Of a stretch of DNA of 64,000 bases, positions 1-10,085 are shown one piece after another. The notes beneath the pieces were generated by a model. That model did no database searches and was not told where the DNA came from. It was given only the letters and a program-made list of their open reading frames with translations. The stretch's first letter is position 1, and each line of letters begins with the position of its first letter. The stretch comes from Richelia sinica FACHB-800 (lineage in GTDB: Bacteria; Cyanobacteriota; Cyanobacteriia; Cyanobacteriales; Nostocaceae). The position numbers were made by a program, and so were the translations under genes. The stretch spans positions 62,001 through 126,000 of the forward strand of contig NZ_JACJTT010000009.1 in the NCBI RefSeq assembly GCF_014698825.1, in the 5' to 3' direction.

Positions 1-677
1 AAGTCCCATTAATTCAAAAGGAAATTACCCGCCGTTGTAATCAAGCTGGCAAGCCTGTGATTACTGCTACCCAAATGCTAGAGTCTATGATTAGCGCCCC
101 TGACCCTACCCGTGCAGAGGCTACTGATGTTGCTAACTCGATTTTGGATGGTACAGATGCGGTGATGTTATCTGGAGAAACGGCGGTAGGAGATTTTCCT
201 GTGGCTGCGGTGCAAACGATGCACAATATCGCTGTGCAAACAGAAAAGGTGTTACAAGCAGGGAGTAGACATTCCTGGACTCCCAAGGCTGGTACTCTCA
301 GTGTGACAGAATCAGTGGCTCAAGCTGTTTGCCGCATTGCCTATGAAACTGGGGCGAAAGCGATTCTTTGTAATACTACATCAGGAAGTACAGCCCATTT
401 GGTTTCTAAATATCGTCCCCTGACTCCCATTATTGCCTTGACCCCTGACCCTACTGCCTATCGTCAGTTAGCTTTATCTTGGGGTGTCCAACCTTTATTA
501 ATTCCTCCGGTTCATCACACAGAAGAAATGCTTACCAATGTGGTGGACACCGTGGTGGATATGGGTTTGGCTAATGAAGGGGATAAGGTAGTAATTACCT
601 CTGGAGTGCCAATTGGTATGTCAGGAACAACTAGCTTAATCAAAGTGCATTCTATTGGACAGCCAATTACATCTTGA
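1..677 (+). CDS. pyk: Pyruvate kinase, C-terminal part (5' end outside window)
   Basis: Pyruvate kinase converts phosphoenolpyruvate and ADP to pyruvate and ATP in glycolysis. The frame is open from base 3, so about 225 C-terminal residues are present and the start lies upstream of the window. The helix [16 protein letters not shown] is the conserved segment at the end of the catalytic barrel. The rest is the C-terminal regulatory domain, ending with [18 protein letters not shown]. The protein stops soon after this motif, so it is the short form (usual family length about 470-480 residues) and lacks the extra PEP-utiliser phosphohistidine domain found in the longer cyanobacterial isoform. Identification is firm; the isoform assignment follows from the C-terminus only. 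Confidence 0.95.
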   Translation, partial: VPLIQKEITRRCNQAGKPVITATQMLESMISAPDPTRAEATDVANSILDGTDAVMLSGETAVGDFPVAAVQTMHNIAVQTEKVLQAGSRHSWTPKAGTLSVTESVAQAVCRIAYETGAKAILCNTTSGSTAHLVSKYRPLTPIIALTPDPTAYRQLALSWGVQPLLIPPVHHTEEMLTNVVDTVVDMGLANEGDKVVITSGVPIGMSGTTSLIKVHSIGQPITS

Positions 678-716
678 CACGCCTAAAATAGGGCTGAGGC
701 GTGGGCTAATTTAGCC
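678..716 (+). terminator. Paired hairpins after pyruvate kinase
   Basis: Directly after the stop codon the arms CACGCCT (678-684) and AGGCGTG (697-703) form a 7-bp stem, followed at once by the palindrome GGCTAA-T-TTAGCC (704-716). There is no clear T-run, so termination is likely but the type is uncertain. Confidence 0.4.
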
Positions 717-1008
717 AGATCAGCCAATAGTTAAGAAAAATTGCCAGCATCGGAATTGTCAGGAACAGGAAAGGGTTTAAAACAGTGAACAGGTAATCAG
801 TTTAGTTTTGGGTATTTGCCCATGATTACTGATGAATCAAGCAGAGGTGATAGGTGACAAAGAGAAGAGGAAGAAATATTTTAGTGGTGTTAGTTTCGCT
901 CTTTTGTACAGACTAGTCCTGAAACTCCTTGTTCCTATCTCCTCCCTCCTGAACACTGATGAGTGATTAAGAATAGGGGATTGGGTAAATCCTAAACCTA
1001 ATAAATTC
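717..1008. other. Intergenic region without a recognisable gene
   Basis: About 290 bases between pyruvate kinase and transaldolase. All frames are broken or only shadow the next gene. It holds degenerate seven-base motifs (GGTGATA GGTGACA near 846-859) like the tandem repeats elsewhere in the window. No promoter could be called with confidence. Confidence 0.5.
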
Positions 1009-1020
1009 ATGGAGTATGTT

Positions 1021-2025
1021 ATGCCTAAGAATTTGCTAGAGCAACTACGGGAAGTGACTGTTGTAGTAGCAGATACCGGAGATATCCAAGCTATTGAAAA
1101 ATTCACACCTCGCGATGCCACTACCAATCCCTCTTTGATTACTGCTGCGGCACAGATGCCAGAGTATCAGGATATTGTTGACCAAACTTTACTTAAGGCC
1201 AAGAAGGACGCAGGTGCGAAAGCTAGTCAAGCAGATATTGTTTCTTTAGCTTTTGACCGCTTGGCGGTTTCTTTTGGTTTGAAGATTCTGCAAATTATTC
1301 CTGGTCGAGTTTCTACAGAAGTAGATGCTCGCTTGTCTTACGATACAGAAGCAACCGTAGCTAAAGCACGGGATTTAATTGCTCAATATAAAGCTGCTGG
1401 TATTTCTAAAGAGCGGGTTTTGATTAAAATTGCTGCAACTTGGGAAGGAATCAAAGCGGCGGAAATTCTAGAAAAAGAAGGTATTCACTGTAACTTAACT
1501 CTACTATTTGGTTTACACCAAGCGATCGCCTGTGCTGAAGCTGGTGTCACCCTGATTTCTCCTTTCGTTGGTCGCATTCTCGACTGGTACAAAAAAGAAA
1601 CTGGAAGAGATAGCTATCCTTCAGCGGAAGACCCAGGGGTATTGTCTGTCACCACAATCTATAACTACTACAAAAAATTCGGTTACAAAACCGAAGTTAT
1701 GGGCGCAAGTTTTCGTAACATCGGCGAAATTATCGAACTGGCCGGTTGTGATTTGTTAACAATTTCTCCTGGATTATTGACAGAATTGCAAAATACTGTT
1801 GCTGAATTACCACGCAAACTCGACCCCTCCAAGGTTGCAGGTTTGTCAATTGAAAAAATCAGCATTGATAAAGCTACCTTTGACAAGATGCACGCTGCTG
1901 ACCGCATGGCATCTGAAAAGCTGGCAGAAGGTATTGATGGTTTCACCAAAGCCTTAATTACCCTAGAGCAATTGTTGGCGGAAAGATTAGCTCGTCTTGA
2001 AGGTGAGAACCTAGTTACTGCTTAA
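1021..2025 (+). CDS. tal: Transaldolase
   Basis: Transaldolase moves a dihydroxyacetone unit between sedoheptulose-7-phosphate/glyceraldehyde-3-phosphate and erythrose-4-phosphate/fructose-6-phosphate in the non-oxidative pentose phosphate pathway (cytosol). Length 334 residues, like the TalB-type family. The Schiff-base lysine is in [12 protein letters not shown] (about K136), preceded by ATTNPSL near the N-terminus and followed by [12 protein letters not shown] and [11 protein letters not shown] chose ATG 1021 because GGAG (1011-1014) lies six bases upstream; an in-frame ATG at 1009 would place that GGAG inside the gene and has no ribosome site of its own. It stands alone between pyruvate kinase and a strong terminator. 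Confidence 0.96.
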   Translation: MPKNLLEQLREVTVVVADTGDIQAIEKFTPRDATTNPSLITAAAQMPEYQDIVDQTLLKAKKDAGAKASQADIVSLAFDRLAVSFGLKILQIIPGRVSTEVDARLSYDTEATVAKARDLIAQYKAAGISKERVLIKIAATWEGIKAAEILEKEGIHCNLTLLFGLHQAIACAEAGVTLISPFVGRILDWYKKETGRDSYPSAEDPGVLSVTTIYNYYKKFGYKTEVMGASFRNIGEIIELAGCDLLTISPGLLTELQNTVAELPRKLDPSKVAGLSIEKISIDKATFDKMHAADRMASEKLAEGIDGFTKALITLEQLLAERLARLEGENLVTA

Positions 2026-2059
2026 TTTAGGACAAAAATAGTCAAAATATCATATTTTC

Positions 2060-2093
2060 AATCCCCCAATTTACCATTGGGGGATTTTAATTT
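2060..2093 (+). terminator. Rho-independent terminator of transaldolase
   Basis: Perfect 11-bp stem AATCCCCCAAT / ATTGGGGGATT (2060-2070 and 2076-2086) with a five-base loop, followed by TTAATTTT. It begins 35 bases after the transaldolase stop. Confidence 0.85.
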
Positions 2094-2102
2094 TGAATCC
2101 CA

Positions 2103-2346
2103 GTAGGGGCGGGTTCACAAATATAGCAGGGGAAAGGTGACAGGTGACAGGTAAGCCAGCGCGGTCTTGGGGGTTTCCCCCATGAGCGACTGGCGCACCC
2201 CTATGGCTAACGCCACGCTCCGCGAACGGGGTGACAGTGCTAAAAGCCTTTGACTGTCTAAGTTTTAGGTTTAGTTAATGTCCTAACTGTCTTGTCTACG
2301 GCTATATCTCATTCAATAACCAAAAGTCAAATAAACCCGCCCCTAC
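2103..2346. repeat. MITE-like composite repeat with 13-bp terminal inverted repeats
   Basis: The 244-bp segment starts with GTAGGGGCGGGTT (2103-2115) and ends with its exact complement AACCCGCCCCTAC (2334-2346). Inside are seven-base repeats (GGTGACA twice, 2136-2149), then the block CAGCGCGGTCTTGGGGG with its CCCCCATGAGCGACTG arm (2157 onward), then GGCTAACGCCACGCTCC-type palindromic sequence. The core block recurs at 12069-12124. No protein frame is present. A CA on either side (2101-2102 and 2347-2348) might be a two-base target duplication. Such non-coding dispersed elements are common in Nostocales; mobility here is inference. Confidence 0.65.
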
Positions 2347-2356
2347 CAACTGTCTA

Positions 2357-3022
2357 TCAACTGGGAATTAACCTTTTTTGTACAGCAACAGCCACAGCTT
2401 GATGGCGATCGCTTACTTCTAGTTTATGCAAAATAGTATGAACATGAACTCGGACTGTTCCCGGTGAAATATAAAGGGTGGTGGCAATTTCTTGATTAGT
2501 GTTACCTTTGGCTAACAGGGATAAAATTTCTAGTTCTCTTTGGGTCAAAGGGTGAGTAGATTTCGTATTTTCTGCTAACTGTTGAACCGGATTAGCTTCT
2601 ATGGAAGCACGAATTTCTCTAGTTGCAGTTTCATCCCACCAAGATGCACCAGAGGCAACAGAACGCAGTGCTAAAATTAGTTTTTCTGCGGCAATTCCTT
2701 TGAGACAGTAGCCTTGGGCCCCAGCAGCAATTAATTTAGCAATTAAGGATTGTTGAGAATGGGAAGTTAAAACCAAAATCGGTAACTGGGGACTACGTTG
2801 TTTAATTTGTTGACAAGCTTCTATACCACCTACACCCGGCAATCCCACATCTAAGAGTACAACATCCACAGGGTGTTGATTAACTAACTCAATCGCTGTT
2901 TCTCCATCTTCAGCTTCAGCAATAATCTCTAAACCAGTTTCTTGTTGCAGCCTGACACGTAAACCAAGACGAAACAGTTCATCATCCTCGACTAACAGAA
3001 TTTTGATAGGTTTAGCAGTCAT
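2357..3022 (-). CDS. NarL/FixJ-type response regulator (REC + LuxR helix-turn-helix)
   Basis: DNA-binding response regulator of 221 residues. The receiver domain (about 1-125) shows the acidic pair in LLVEDDE, the phospho-acceptor aspartate in VVLLDVGLPGVGG, the switch residues in VLTSHS and the conserved lysine in YCLKG. The LuxR-type helix-turn-helix (about 155-215) contains LTQRELEILSLLAKG and ISPGTVRVHVHTILHKL. ATG 3022 is preferred: it overlaps the 3' end of the upstream kinase by 11 bases, typical of translational coupling, and places the receiver at the N-terminus; the longer frame only adds 20 unrelated residues. It is the partner of the kinase at 3012-4103. Its targets are unknown; the divergent kdp operon is the nearest candidate. 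This NarL-type fold differs from the OmpR-type KdpE of enterobacteria. Confidence 0.93.
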   Translation of the reverse strand: MTAKPIKILLVEDDELFRLGLRVRLQQETGLEIIAEAEDGETAIELVNQHPVDVVLLDVGLPGVGGIEACQQIKQRSPQLPILVLTSHSQQSLIAKLIAAGAQGYCLKGIAAEKLILALRSVASGASWWDETATREIRASIEANPVQQLAENTKSTHPLTQRELEILSLLAKGNTNQEIATTLYISPGTVRVHVHTILHKLEVSDRHQAVAVAVQKRLIPS

Positions 3023-4103
3023 TGGTAGTAACAGCAGAGGATTCCATTGGTAGAACAGGCAATTTAAAGGCAAACATTGCACCGTGGGGGATTCTGTTCT
3101 CTGCCCAGATTATACCGTTATGGGCAGTGATAATTTGCCGGGATAAATAAAGTCCTAAGCCTGAACCTTTGGCTTGACGTTCACTATGTCCTTGATAAAA
3201 TCTGGCAAATAAATGGGGAAATTGGTCTGGTTGAATACCTGCGCCATTATCTAAGATTTTCACAACTTGATAGGCTACCTGGGATTCTAACACCACCTCC
3301 ACGCGATCGCCCCGTCGTGAATGATTAATGGCATTCACTAATAAATTGTTGAATACCCGCTGTAATTGTAAGGGATCGCCTTTCACCCACAATGCTTGTC
3401 GCCAATCAGAGTTACCATAATTGAATGTGATGTGGATTCGACGATTGGCGGCCAAATCGGTGAGGGCGCTAGCTGCTTCCTCAGCTAAACTGGTTAAATC
3501 TACAGGTACTACATCTAACTTCAAACCTTCTGTATCATTGCGATAAACATCTAATAAGGTTTCTAAAAGTAGTAAAGAATTTTGATGGCTGCGTACCATA
3601 GTGGTGATGACTTGTTGTTGTCCTGGTGAAACAGCACCGAATTTTTCTTGTTCTAAGGCTTTGAGAGTTTCAATTGCTCCCAATAATGGGGTTTTTAAAT
3701 CATGGGTTAATGTAGAAGCAAAATCTTCCCTTAGCCTAGCTAATTCCGTTTGGGATTCGAGTTTAGCATGAGTGAGGGCGATCGCTTCTTGGGAATAACG
3801 CAAGCGATTGCTTAAAATACCAGTGACAATCAAGGACAAAGAGGCAATGACCCGACTAGCTACTGTAGAAGCCTTTGTGATTTCACTTCCTGGTAACCAA
3901 ATATTCAAAATAGTTAAAAAGACCGCCAAAATTGTCGCTTGCAAAGTGGCAATTCTGCCAAACCAATGATTTGTTAACAAAATTGCTCCACAATAAAGAT
4001 AGCCAAATACATAATCCTTGGGCGTTAAATATTCCATCACCATCACTGTGACAAATAGCCCCAAGATAAGCGTAAATCTGGCAAAATGAGATTTTTGTGC
4101 CAT
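3012..4103 (-). CDS. Membrane sensor histidine kinase
   Basis: Sensor kinase of 363 residues. The first 100 residues form about four membrane helices with short loops and no sizeable periplasmic domain, so it probably senses the membrane or cytoplasm; the layout recalls the four-helix membrane block of KdpD, but only by topology. The kinase core has the phospho-acceptor in STLTHDLKTPLLG (H box), NNLLVNAINHS (N box), DNGAGI (G1), LFARFYQG (F box) and GSGLGLYLS (G2), so it should be active. ATG 4103 (MAQKSHF) is chosen over a TTG 30 bases upstream. It is transcribed away from kdpA, and the regulator gene overlaps its 3' end. A role in potassium control is inferred only from position. Confidence 0.92.
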   Translation of the reverse strand: MAQKSHFARFTLILGLFVTVMVMEYLTPKDYVFGYLYCGAILLTNHWFGRIATLQATILAVFLTILNIWLPGSEITKASTVASRVIASLSLIVTGILSNRLRYSQEAIALTHAKLESQTELARLREDFASTLTHDLKTPLLGAIETLKALEQEKFGAVSPGQQQVITTMVRSHQNSLLLLETLLDVYRNDTEGLKLDVVPVDLTSLAEEAASALTDLAANRRIHITFNYGNSDWRQALWVKGDPLQLQRVFNNLLVNAINHSRRGDRVEVVLESQVAYQVVKILDNGAGIQPDQFPHLFARFYQGHSERQAKGSGLGLYLSRQIITAHNGIIWAENRIPHGAMFAFKLPVLPMESSAVTTNDC

Positions 4104-4222
4104 CAGCTTATACCAGTTCACTTTAATAATCAAAATGTGTGGTTAGGAGTTTATTCATGCTCAACTGACATCTTGCCTCAACTAAAAAAGTATATAATCA
4201 ATAACCATTTATTCCAGATATT

Positions 4223-4273
4223 GTTTACTCTCCATAAACACTGATATATATTCACCAGTAAACAGTATATATA
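4223..4273. promoter_or_regulatory. Candidate operator between the kinase pair and kdpA
   Basis: In the 260-base AT-rich divergent spacer, GTTTACT (4223-4229) and AGTAAAC (4257-4263) form an inverted repeat, and TAAACACTGATATATA (4235-4250) is followed by the near-copy TAAACAGTATATATA (4259-4273). Paired sites in a divergent promoter region are typical of regulator binding, but no factor can be assigned from the sequence. Confidence 0.35.
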
Positions 4274-4365
4274 GAAAATAAACTCCTTTTTATATCTCTC
4301 TATTCCTTGTTTTTATCCATCAGGTAATTAATGATGTAACCATCACCAAATAATCTGTATAAATT

Positions 4366-6111
4366 ATGTTACAAGGGTGGTTGCAAATAGCATTAACACT
4401 ACTCATAGTAATAGCCATAACTCCCTATTTAGGGAAATACATGGCTCATGTTTATCAAGAACAGCAAACGTTACTTGACCGATTTTTGAACCCGATTGAA
4501 CGAATAATTTACGCTTTAATTAACGTCAAATCTAAAGAAAATATGACAGGCTGGCAATATGCCAGAGCAATTTTGTACAGCAATGTAGCCATGGCATTGC
4601 TGATATTTTTTATCTTAATTAATCAAGGATGGTTGCCCCTTAATCCCACCAAAGTAGGTGCGCTGACTTGGGACACCGCATTACACACCACAATTTCCTT
4701 TATTACTAACACCAACCAACAACATTATTCTGGGGAAACTTACCTCAGCTATGGTAGCCAAATCTGGGGTTTAGGCTATCATATGTTCACCTCTGCTGGT
4801 ACTGGTTTAGCAGTAGGAATTGCTTTTATTCGTGGCTTGACCGGCAGACCCTTGGGCAATTTCTATGTCGATTTAACTCGCTCCATCACCAGGATTTTGC
4901 TACCCATCAGTATTGTCGGGGGAATTTTGTTAATGGCGGCTGGTGTTCCCGAAACCTTAGCAGGGCCAGCAGTATTCCCCACCTTAGAAGACCCTAACAT
5001 GAGTCAAGCGATCGCTCTTGGCCCTGTCGCTCACTTGGAAATTATCAAGGAATTGGGAGAAAACGGTGGTGGATTTTTTGCCATCAACTCAGCCCATCCT
5101 TTTGAAAATCCCAATGGGTTTTCTAACTTCATCGAAATTGTGGCGATGCTCTCAATTCCCACCGCCTTAATTTACACCTACGGACTATTTGCCAATAACA
5201 CCAAACAAGCTTGGTTAGTCTATGGCATGGTGGCAATCATTTTTGTAGGATTTATTATCATTACAGCCATTGGCGAATATCATGGCAACCCCGCAGTCAA
5301 TAGTATACTCGGCAGTTCCCAACCGAATCTAGAAGGTAAGGAAGTCCGGTTTGGTTGGGCCCAGTCAGTTTTGTTTGCAGTAGCCACCACAGGAACCATG
5401 TGCGGTGCTGTCAATGCCCTGCTCGATTCATTTATGCCCAATGGTGGCTTTGTCACCCTCTCTAACATGTTCCTGCAAATTATTTGGGGTGGACAGGGTA
5501 CAGGCACAGCCTATTTATTTGCTTACTTGATTTTGGCAGTATTTGTCACCGGGTTAATGGTAGGACGCACACCAGAATTTCTCGGACGCAAGATAGAAAA
5601 ACGAGAAGTAGTGCTAGCCAGTTTTTTGATTCTCCTAGTTCACCCCATCGCCATTATGATTCCTGCTGGCATAGCCTTAGCTTTCCCTGACCAACTGGCA
5701 GGAATTAGTAACCCAGGCTTTCACGGCTTTGCTCAAGTTATCTATGAATACGCCTCTGCTGCCGCTAACAACGGTTCAGGATTTGAAGGTTTAGGAGATT
5801 CCCAACCATCACCCTTCGCCCTGGCAGCTGGTGCAAAACCAACAATGACCGCCCTGTGGTGGAATCTCAGCACTAGTTTTAGCCTCCTGGCAGGACGCTA
5901 CATCCCCATCATCGGCTTACTTCTCCTAGCAGATAGTATGTCTCGCAAACAACAAGTACCTTTGACGACTGGGACATTGCGAACCGACACAGGACTTTTT
6001 ACCGCCGTCACTGCTGGTGTGGTTTTAATTCTAGGGGCACTCACTTTTTTCCCTGTACTAGCATTTGGCCCCATTGGTGAAGCCTTCTGGATAGCTAAAG
6101 GTATTGGTTAA
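4366..6111 (+). CDS. kdpA: Potassium-transporting ATPase subunit A
   Basis: KdpA is the channel-like, K+-selective membrane subunit of the high-affinity KdpFABC pump. Length 581 residues (family usually 555-600) with about ten membrane helices. The four selectivity-filter regions are visible: [12 protein letters not shown] (about 117-128), [18 protein letters not shown] (about 229-246), [12 protein letters not shown] (about 345-356) and [11 protein letters not shown] (about 466-476), each with the expected glycine. It opens an operon with kdpB 39 bases downstream, then kdpG and kdpC. Expression under potassium limitation is known for kdp in general; the sensor here is not established. Confidence 0.97.
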   Translation: MLQGWLQIALTLLIVIAITPYLGKYMAHVYQEQQTLLDRFLNPIERIIYALINVKSKENMTGWQYARAILYSNVAMALLIFFILINQGWLPLNPTKVGALTWDTALHTTISFITNTNQQHYSGETYLSYGSQIWGLGYHMFTSAGTGLAVGIAFIRGLTGRPLGNFYVDLTRSITRILLPISIVGGILLMAAGVPETLAGPAVFPTLEDPNMSQAIALGPVAHLEIIKELGENGGGFFAINSAHPFENPNGFSNFIEIVAMLSIPTALIYTYGLFANNTKQAWLVYGMVAIIFVGFIIITAIGEYHGNPAVNSILGSSQPNLEGKEVRFGWAQSVLFAVATTGTMCGAVNALLDSFMPNGGFVTLSNMFLQIIWGGQGTGTAYLFAYLILAVFVTGLMVGRTPEFLGRKIEKREVVLASFLILLVHPIAIMIPAGIALAFPDQLAGISNPGFHGFAQVIYEYASAAANNGSGFEGLGDSQPSPFALAAGAKPTMTALWWNLSTSFSLLAGRYIPIIGLLLLADSMSRKQQVPLTTGTLRTDTGLFTAVTAGVVLILGALTFFPVLAFGPIGEAFWIAKGIG

Positions 6112-6150
6112 TTTTTCCTGCCATACCTCATACCTAACAAAATTCTGATC

Positions 6151-8280
6151 ATGAAAACCAATAATCCTCATCTTCCCCAAGGGACTCGCGACTCCCGTAA
6201 ACACACCCCGAAAGCAGATATGCGGGGACTTTATCAAAGAGCCATCAAAGAGTCTTTTATCAAGCTCAATCCCACAATAGCCGTCAGAAACCCCGTTATG
6301 TTTATTGTTTGGGTAGGCACATTGGTGACATTTTTAGTTACCCTTGACCCAAATTTATTTGGAAACATCCAGGCAGATTCTAACCAGCAACGGCTGTTAA
6401 ATGGTTTAATTACCCTCATTCTTTTCTTTACAGTGTTGTTTGCCAACTTTGCCGAAGCTGTGGCGGAAGGACGTGGTAAAGCACAGGCAGACACATTAAG
6501 GGCAACCCGTTCTGATACCATTGCCAAAAAAATTCTCCCTGATGGTTCTATTCAAAAAGTTAATTCTACAGAACTGCGACGAGGCGATTTAGTTCAGGTC
6601 ATAGCTAATGACATGATTCCTGCGGATGGGGAAGTAGTCAAGGGTATCGGTTCCGTGGATGAATCAGCCATTACTGGAGAATCTGCCCCTGTTCTTAAGC
6701 AGCCAGGTACAGATATTGCCAGTTCCGTAACTGGGGGGACACGCTTACTTTCCGACGAGTTGGCAATTCGCATCACTGCTGACCCTGGTCAAGGCTTTAT
6801 CGACCGGATGATTTCTTTAGTGGAAGGGGCAGAACGAACGAAAACACCTAACGAAATCGCCTTGACTGTGTTATTAGCCGTGCTGACCCAGGTATTTTTG
6901 ATTGTGGTGGCAACTATGCCTCCTTTTGTAGGTTATATTGCCAACTTTATCAGCGTTGTTTTTGGGGTTGAGGCGGCTAATAGTTTGCGGGCTGGTGCTA
7001 GTATCGCGATTCTTATTTCCCTCTTGGTGGCTTTAATTCCCACAACTATTGGCGGTTTATTGAGTGCTATTGGTATTGCTGGCATGGATAGGGTAGCTCG
7101 ATTTAACGTCATTGCCACCTCTGGACGAGCCGTGGAAGCTTGTGGAGATATCAATACTTTAGTTTTAGACAAAACAGGTACGATTACCTTGGGCAATCGT
7201 ATGGCTGATGAGTTTATCCCTGTGAATAGTTATACAGTAGCAGATGTGGCGCGGATTGCCCGTGCTGCTAGCGTGTTTGATGAAACCCCAGAAGGGCGGT
7301 CAATTGTTCAACTAGCAGAGAAATACAAAGTTGATCTAGATTTTGACATTCACCAAGCAGAAGGCGTGGAGTTTTCCGCTAGAACTCGGATGAGTGGTAC
7401 TAACCTTACCAACGGTCAACAAGTGCGGAAGGGTGCAGTAGATGCAATTAAGGGTTTTGTTCGTTCCCGTGGTGGTGTGGCTGCTGCTGATGTAGATGTA
7501 GCTTATGAAAAAGTGTCTCGGTTAGGTGGTACTCCCTTAGCAGTCTGTCAAGACGAGCAAATTTACGGCGTGGTTTATCTCAAAGATATTGTCAAACCTG
7601 GACTCAGGGAACGATTTGACCAACTACGACGGATGGGTGTGAAGACAATTATGCTCACCGGTGATAATCGCATCACCGCAGGTGTAATTGCCCAAGAAGC
7701 TGGTGTTGATGATTTCATTGCCGAAGCGACACCGGAAGACAAAATTAGTGTGATTCGCTCGGAACAATCCCAAGGTAAGCTGGTGGCTATGACTGGGGAT
7801 GGTACTAATGATGCACCTGCTTTAGCTCAAGCTAATGTGGGTTTGGCAATGAATTCTGGTACCCAAGCTGCCAAAGAAGCCGCCAATATGGTGGATTTAG
7901 ATTCTGATCCCACCAAGTTAATTGATTTGGTAACTATTGGTAAACAGTTATTAATTACTCGTGGGGCGCTGACAACATTTTCTATTGCTAATGATATTGC
8001 CAAATATTTCGCCATTATTCCTACTATTTTTGCGGCGGCTGGTATTGGTTCATTGAACATTATGGGATTAAAAAGCGCCCAGTCAGCAATTATTTCTGCA
8101 TTGATTTATAACGCGGCTATTATTCCTGTTTTGATTCCTTTAGCTCTCAAAGGTCTGAAGTTCCGTCCCCTCAAGGCGGATCAATTACTCAGAAGAAATA
8201 TTCTAATTTATGGTTTAGGCGGGATTATAGCGCCTTTTATTGCCATCAAATTCATTGATGTAATTTTACCTTTATCTTAA
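6151..8280 (+). CDS. kdpB: Potassium-transporting P-type ATPase subunit B
   Basis: KdpB is the catalytic P-type ATPase that drives K+ uptake through KdpA. Length 709 residues. Visible motifs: actuator loop [14 protein letters not shown], phosphorylation site [12 protein letters not shown] (the aspartate becomes aspartyl-phosphate), hinge [10 protein letters not shown] and [18 protein letters not shown]. In the transport helix region [17 protein letters not shown] is typical of KdpB. The N-terminus carries about 30 extra polar residues ([15 protein letters not shown]) before the first helix, as in other cyanobacterial KdpB proteins. All catalytic residues are present. Confidence 0.97.
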   Translation: MKTNNPHLPQGTRDSRKHTPKADMRGLYQRAIKESFIKLNPTIAVRNPVMFIVWVGTLVTFLVTLDPNLFGNIQADSNQQRLLNGLITLILFFTVLFANFAEAVAEGRGKAQADTLRATRSDTIAKKILPDGSIQKVNSTELRRGDLVQVIANDMIPADGEVVKGIGSVDESAITGESAPVLKQPGTDIASSVTGGTRLLSDELAIRITADPGQGFIDRMISLVEGAERTKTPNEIALTVLLAVLTQVFLIVVATMPPFVGYIANFISVVFGVEAANSLRAGASIAILISLLVALIPTTIGGLLSAIGIAGMDRVARFNVIATSGRAVEACGDINTLVLDKTGTITLGNRMADEFIPVNSYTVADVARIARAASVFDETPEGRSIVQLAEKYKVDLDFDIHQAEGVEFSARTRMSGTNLTNGQQVRKGAVDAIKGFVRSRGGVAAADVDVAYEKVSRLGGTPLAVCQDEQIYGVVYLKDIVKPGLRERFDQLRRMGVKTIMLTGDNRITAGVIAQEAGVDDFIAEATPEDKISVIRSEQSQGKLVAMTGDGTNDAPALAQANVGLAMNSGTQAAKEAANMVDLDSDPTKLIDLVTIGKQLLITRGALTTFSIANDIAKYFAIIPTIFAAAGIGSLNIMGLKSAQSAIISALIYNAAIIPVLIPLALKGLKFRPLKADQLLRRNILIYGLGGIIAPFIAIKFIDVILPLS

Positions 8281-8292
8281 TTTTTTCATACC

Positions 8293-8565
8293 ATGAAAAT
8301 TAACCATAGCAATACTTTTGACCAGCTTTTATTATCAGGATTAACAGAGATAAATACCATTGCTGCCCAATGGCGTAAACAAAAATTACCTGTTTGTTTA
8401 TTTCTGGGCATGTGTTTGAACCTGGTGGTTGCACCTGTTGTTTATGCTGCCACCGGTGAGCAATTTTCTCATTCACAAGCTTGGGCTTTAGGACTTTTAG
8501 GTTTAGTCACTGTGAGCTTGTCTATTTATCTATTTTTCGTGATGTTTATACCGGAGAAATTCTAA
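8293..8565 (+). CDS. kdpG: KdpG, small membrane subunit with a KdpF-like C-terminus
   Basis: A 90-residue protein encoded 12 bases after kdpB; its stop TAA overlaps the kdpC start (TAATG). It has two hydrophobic helices, about residues 33-54 and 60-84. Small genes in this position are known in the kdp operons of heterocystous cyanobacteria and are called kdpG. The last part, YLFFVMFIPEKF, closely resembles the end of KdpF, the single-helix subunit that stabilises the complex in other bacteria and is normally encoded before kdpA; no kdpF is found there. KdpG may therefore be KdpF fused to an extra helix. That is inference. Confidence 0.88.
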   Translation: MKINHSNTFDQLLLSGLTEINTIAAQWRKQKLPVCLFLGMCLNLVVAPVVYAATGEQFSHSQAWALGLLGLVTVSLSIYLFFVMFIPEKF

Positions 8566-9212
8566 TGAGTTTTGCCACAGAAGCTAGCAGAGCAATTCGT
8601 TCTACCTTTGTGCTTTGGATCATTGGTGCGATTATCTATCCCTTTGCCATGATGATTTTGGGACAGATTGTGTTTCCATCTCAAGCCAATGGTAGTTTGA
8701 TTAAAGACAGTCGGGGTCAAGTTATAGGTTCGGCTTTAATTGGTCAACCCTTTACGAGCGATCGCTATTTTAACTCTCGTCCTAGTACCACCAGCTACAG
8801 TACCGCAGATCCTCAAAAAGATGAAGCTGGTGTTTTGAAAACTGGGGTGTCAGGTGCCAGTAATTTAGCTCCCAGTAATATAGCTTTATTAGAACGCATC
8901 CAAGGTAAAGATGATCCTGACCCTAGCAAACGGCTTGAAGGCGATTTTAATCGGTTAAAAACAGCAGGTATACAACCGACCGCAGATTTAGTTTACACTT
9001 CTGGTTCTAGTCTTGATCCCCACATTACCCCAGAAGCAGCTAAAGCACAAATTGCCCGCATTACTAAAACACGAGGAGTCTCACCTCAACAATTAGAAAC
9101 ATTGATTAATCAAAATACAGATAGTCGCTTTCTGGGTATCTTTGGTGAACCGGGAGTCAATGTTTTGCAATTAAATCTCGCTATAGATCATTTCCAGTCC
9201 ACAGGTCGCTGA
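8565..9212 (+). CDS. kdpC: Potassium-transporting ATPase subunit C
   Basis: KdpC is the single-span periplasmic-facing subunit that completes KdpFABC. Length 215 residues. One N-terminal membrane helix (about 14-36) is followed by the family signature GSALIGQPFTSDRYFNSRPS and, near the end, NVLQLNLAI. ATG 8565 overlaps the kdpG stop by one base, which indicates translational coupling and fixes the start; a longer upstream frame runs out of phase through kdpG. No kdpD or kdpE follows: the next gene is pdxJ in the same direction. Confidence 0.95.
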   Translation: MSFATEASRAIRSTFVLWIIGAIIYPFAMMILGQIVFPSQANGSLIKDSRGQVIGSALIGQPFTSDRYFNSRPSTTSYSTADPQKDEAGVLKTGVSGASNLAPSNIALLERIQGKDDPDPSKRLEGDFNRLKTAGIQPTADLVYTSGSSLDPHITPEAAKAQIARITKTRGVSPQQLETLINQNTDSRFLGIFGEPGVNVLQLNLAIDHFQSTGR

Positions 9213-9291
9213 TACCGAGTTGCTTTCACACCCCAACCAAAATATCCGGTAAAATCAACAGCTGAGGAATGTGAAGCAGGAGAAACCAGGC

Positions 9292-10011
9292 GTGCTGACA
9301 CTGGGTGTAAATATTGACCATATTGCTACGATCCGCCAAGCCCGAAGAACTGTAGAACCAGATCCCGTAGCGGCGGCTGTTTTGGCAGAGTTAGGGGGTG
9401 CAGATGGCATTACTGCCCATTTGCGGGAAGATAGAAGACATATTCAAGACCGAGATATTCGCTTGTTGCGCCAAACTGTGCGGACTCATTTGAATTTGGA
9501 AATGGCCGCCACTGAGGAAATGTTAGGTATTGCCTTGGATGTGAAACCTGATTATGTCACTTTAGTGCCAGAAAAGCGGGAAGAAGTGACAACAGAAGGC
9601 GGTTTAGATATTGTGGGGCAAATTGTTAGAATAGGTGAGATAGTAGATAAACTCCAAGGCGCTGGCATTCCCGTGAGTTTGTTTATCGATGCCGAACCAG
9701 CACAAATAGCCGCATCCGCTAAGGTACAAGCAAAGTTTATTGAACTGCACACTGGGCGCTATGCGGAAGCTCAAGACGAAACCAGCCGCCAGCATGAATT
9801 AGCTTTGTTAGCCACAGGATGTGAACAAGCAATTAAAGCTGGGTTGCGGGTGAATGCCGGACACGGACTGACCTATTGGAATGTTTACCCAGTGGCAGCC
9901 CTGCCAGGCATGGAAGAACTCAATATCGGGCATACTATCATTAGCCGGGCGGCTTTAGTCGGCATGGAAAGGGCAGTCCGGGAGATGAAACAGGCTATGT
10001 CGCCACGCTGA
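9292..10011 (+). CDS. pdxJ: Pyridoxine 5'-phosphate synthase
   Basis: PdxJ condenses 1-deoxyxylulose-5-phosphate with 3-amino-2-oxopropyl phosphate to pyridoxine 5'-phosphate in DXP-dependent vitamin B6 synthesis. From GTG 9292 the protein has 239 residues, the family's usual length, and begins in the typical way with [18 protein letters not shown]. Other family motifs are [32 protein letters not shown] and [12 protein letters not shown]. The GTG at 9292 has AGGAG (9278-9282) nine bases upstream. An in-frame GTG at 9271 would add seven atypical residues. Confidence 0.95.
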   Translation: MLTLGVNIDHIATIRQARRTVEPDPVAAAVLAELGGADGITAHLREDRRHIQDRDIRLLRQTVRTHLNLEMAATEEMLGIALDVKPDYVTLVPEKREEVTTEGGLDIVGQIVRIGEIVDKLQGAGIPVSLFIDAEPAQIAASAKVQAKFIELHTGRYAEAQDETSRQHELALLATGCEQAIKAGLRVNAGHGLTYWNVYPVAALPGMEELNIGHTIISRAALVGMERAVREMKQAMSPR

Positions 10012-10085
10012 CATGAACAATTGCTAGGGGTTTTAGCTGCGAAATCCAAGACCACGTAGAGTCAAATCTGTAATCTAAAACCTCT

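Noticed and set aside
837-1127. 96-codon minus-strand frame over the transaldolase start
   Set aside because: It is largely antisense to the conserved transaldolase N-terminus, and its composition is not protein-like.
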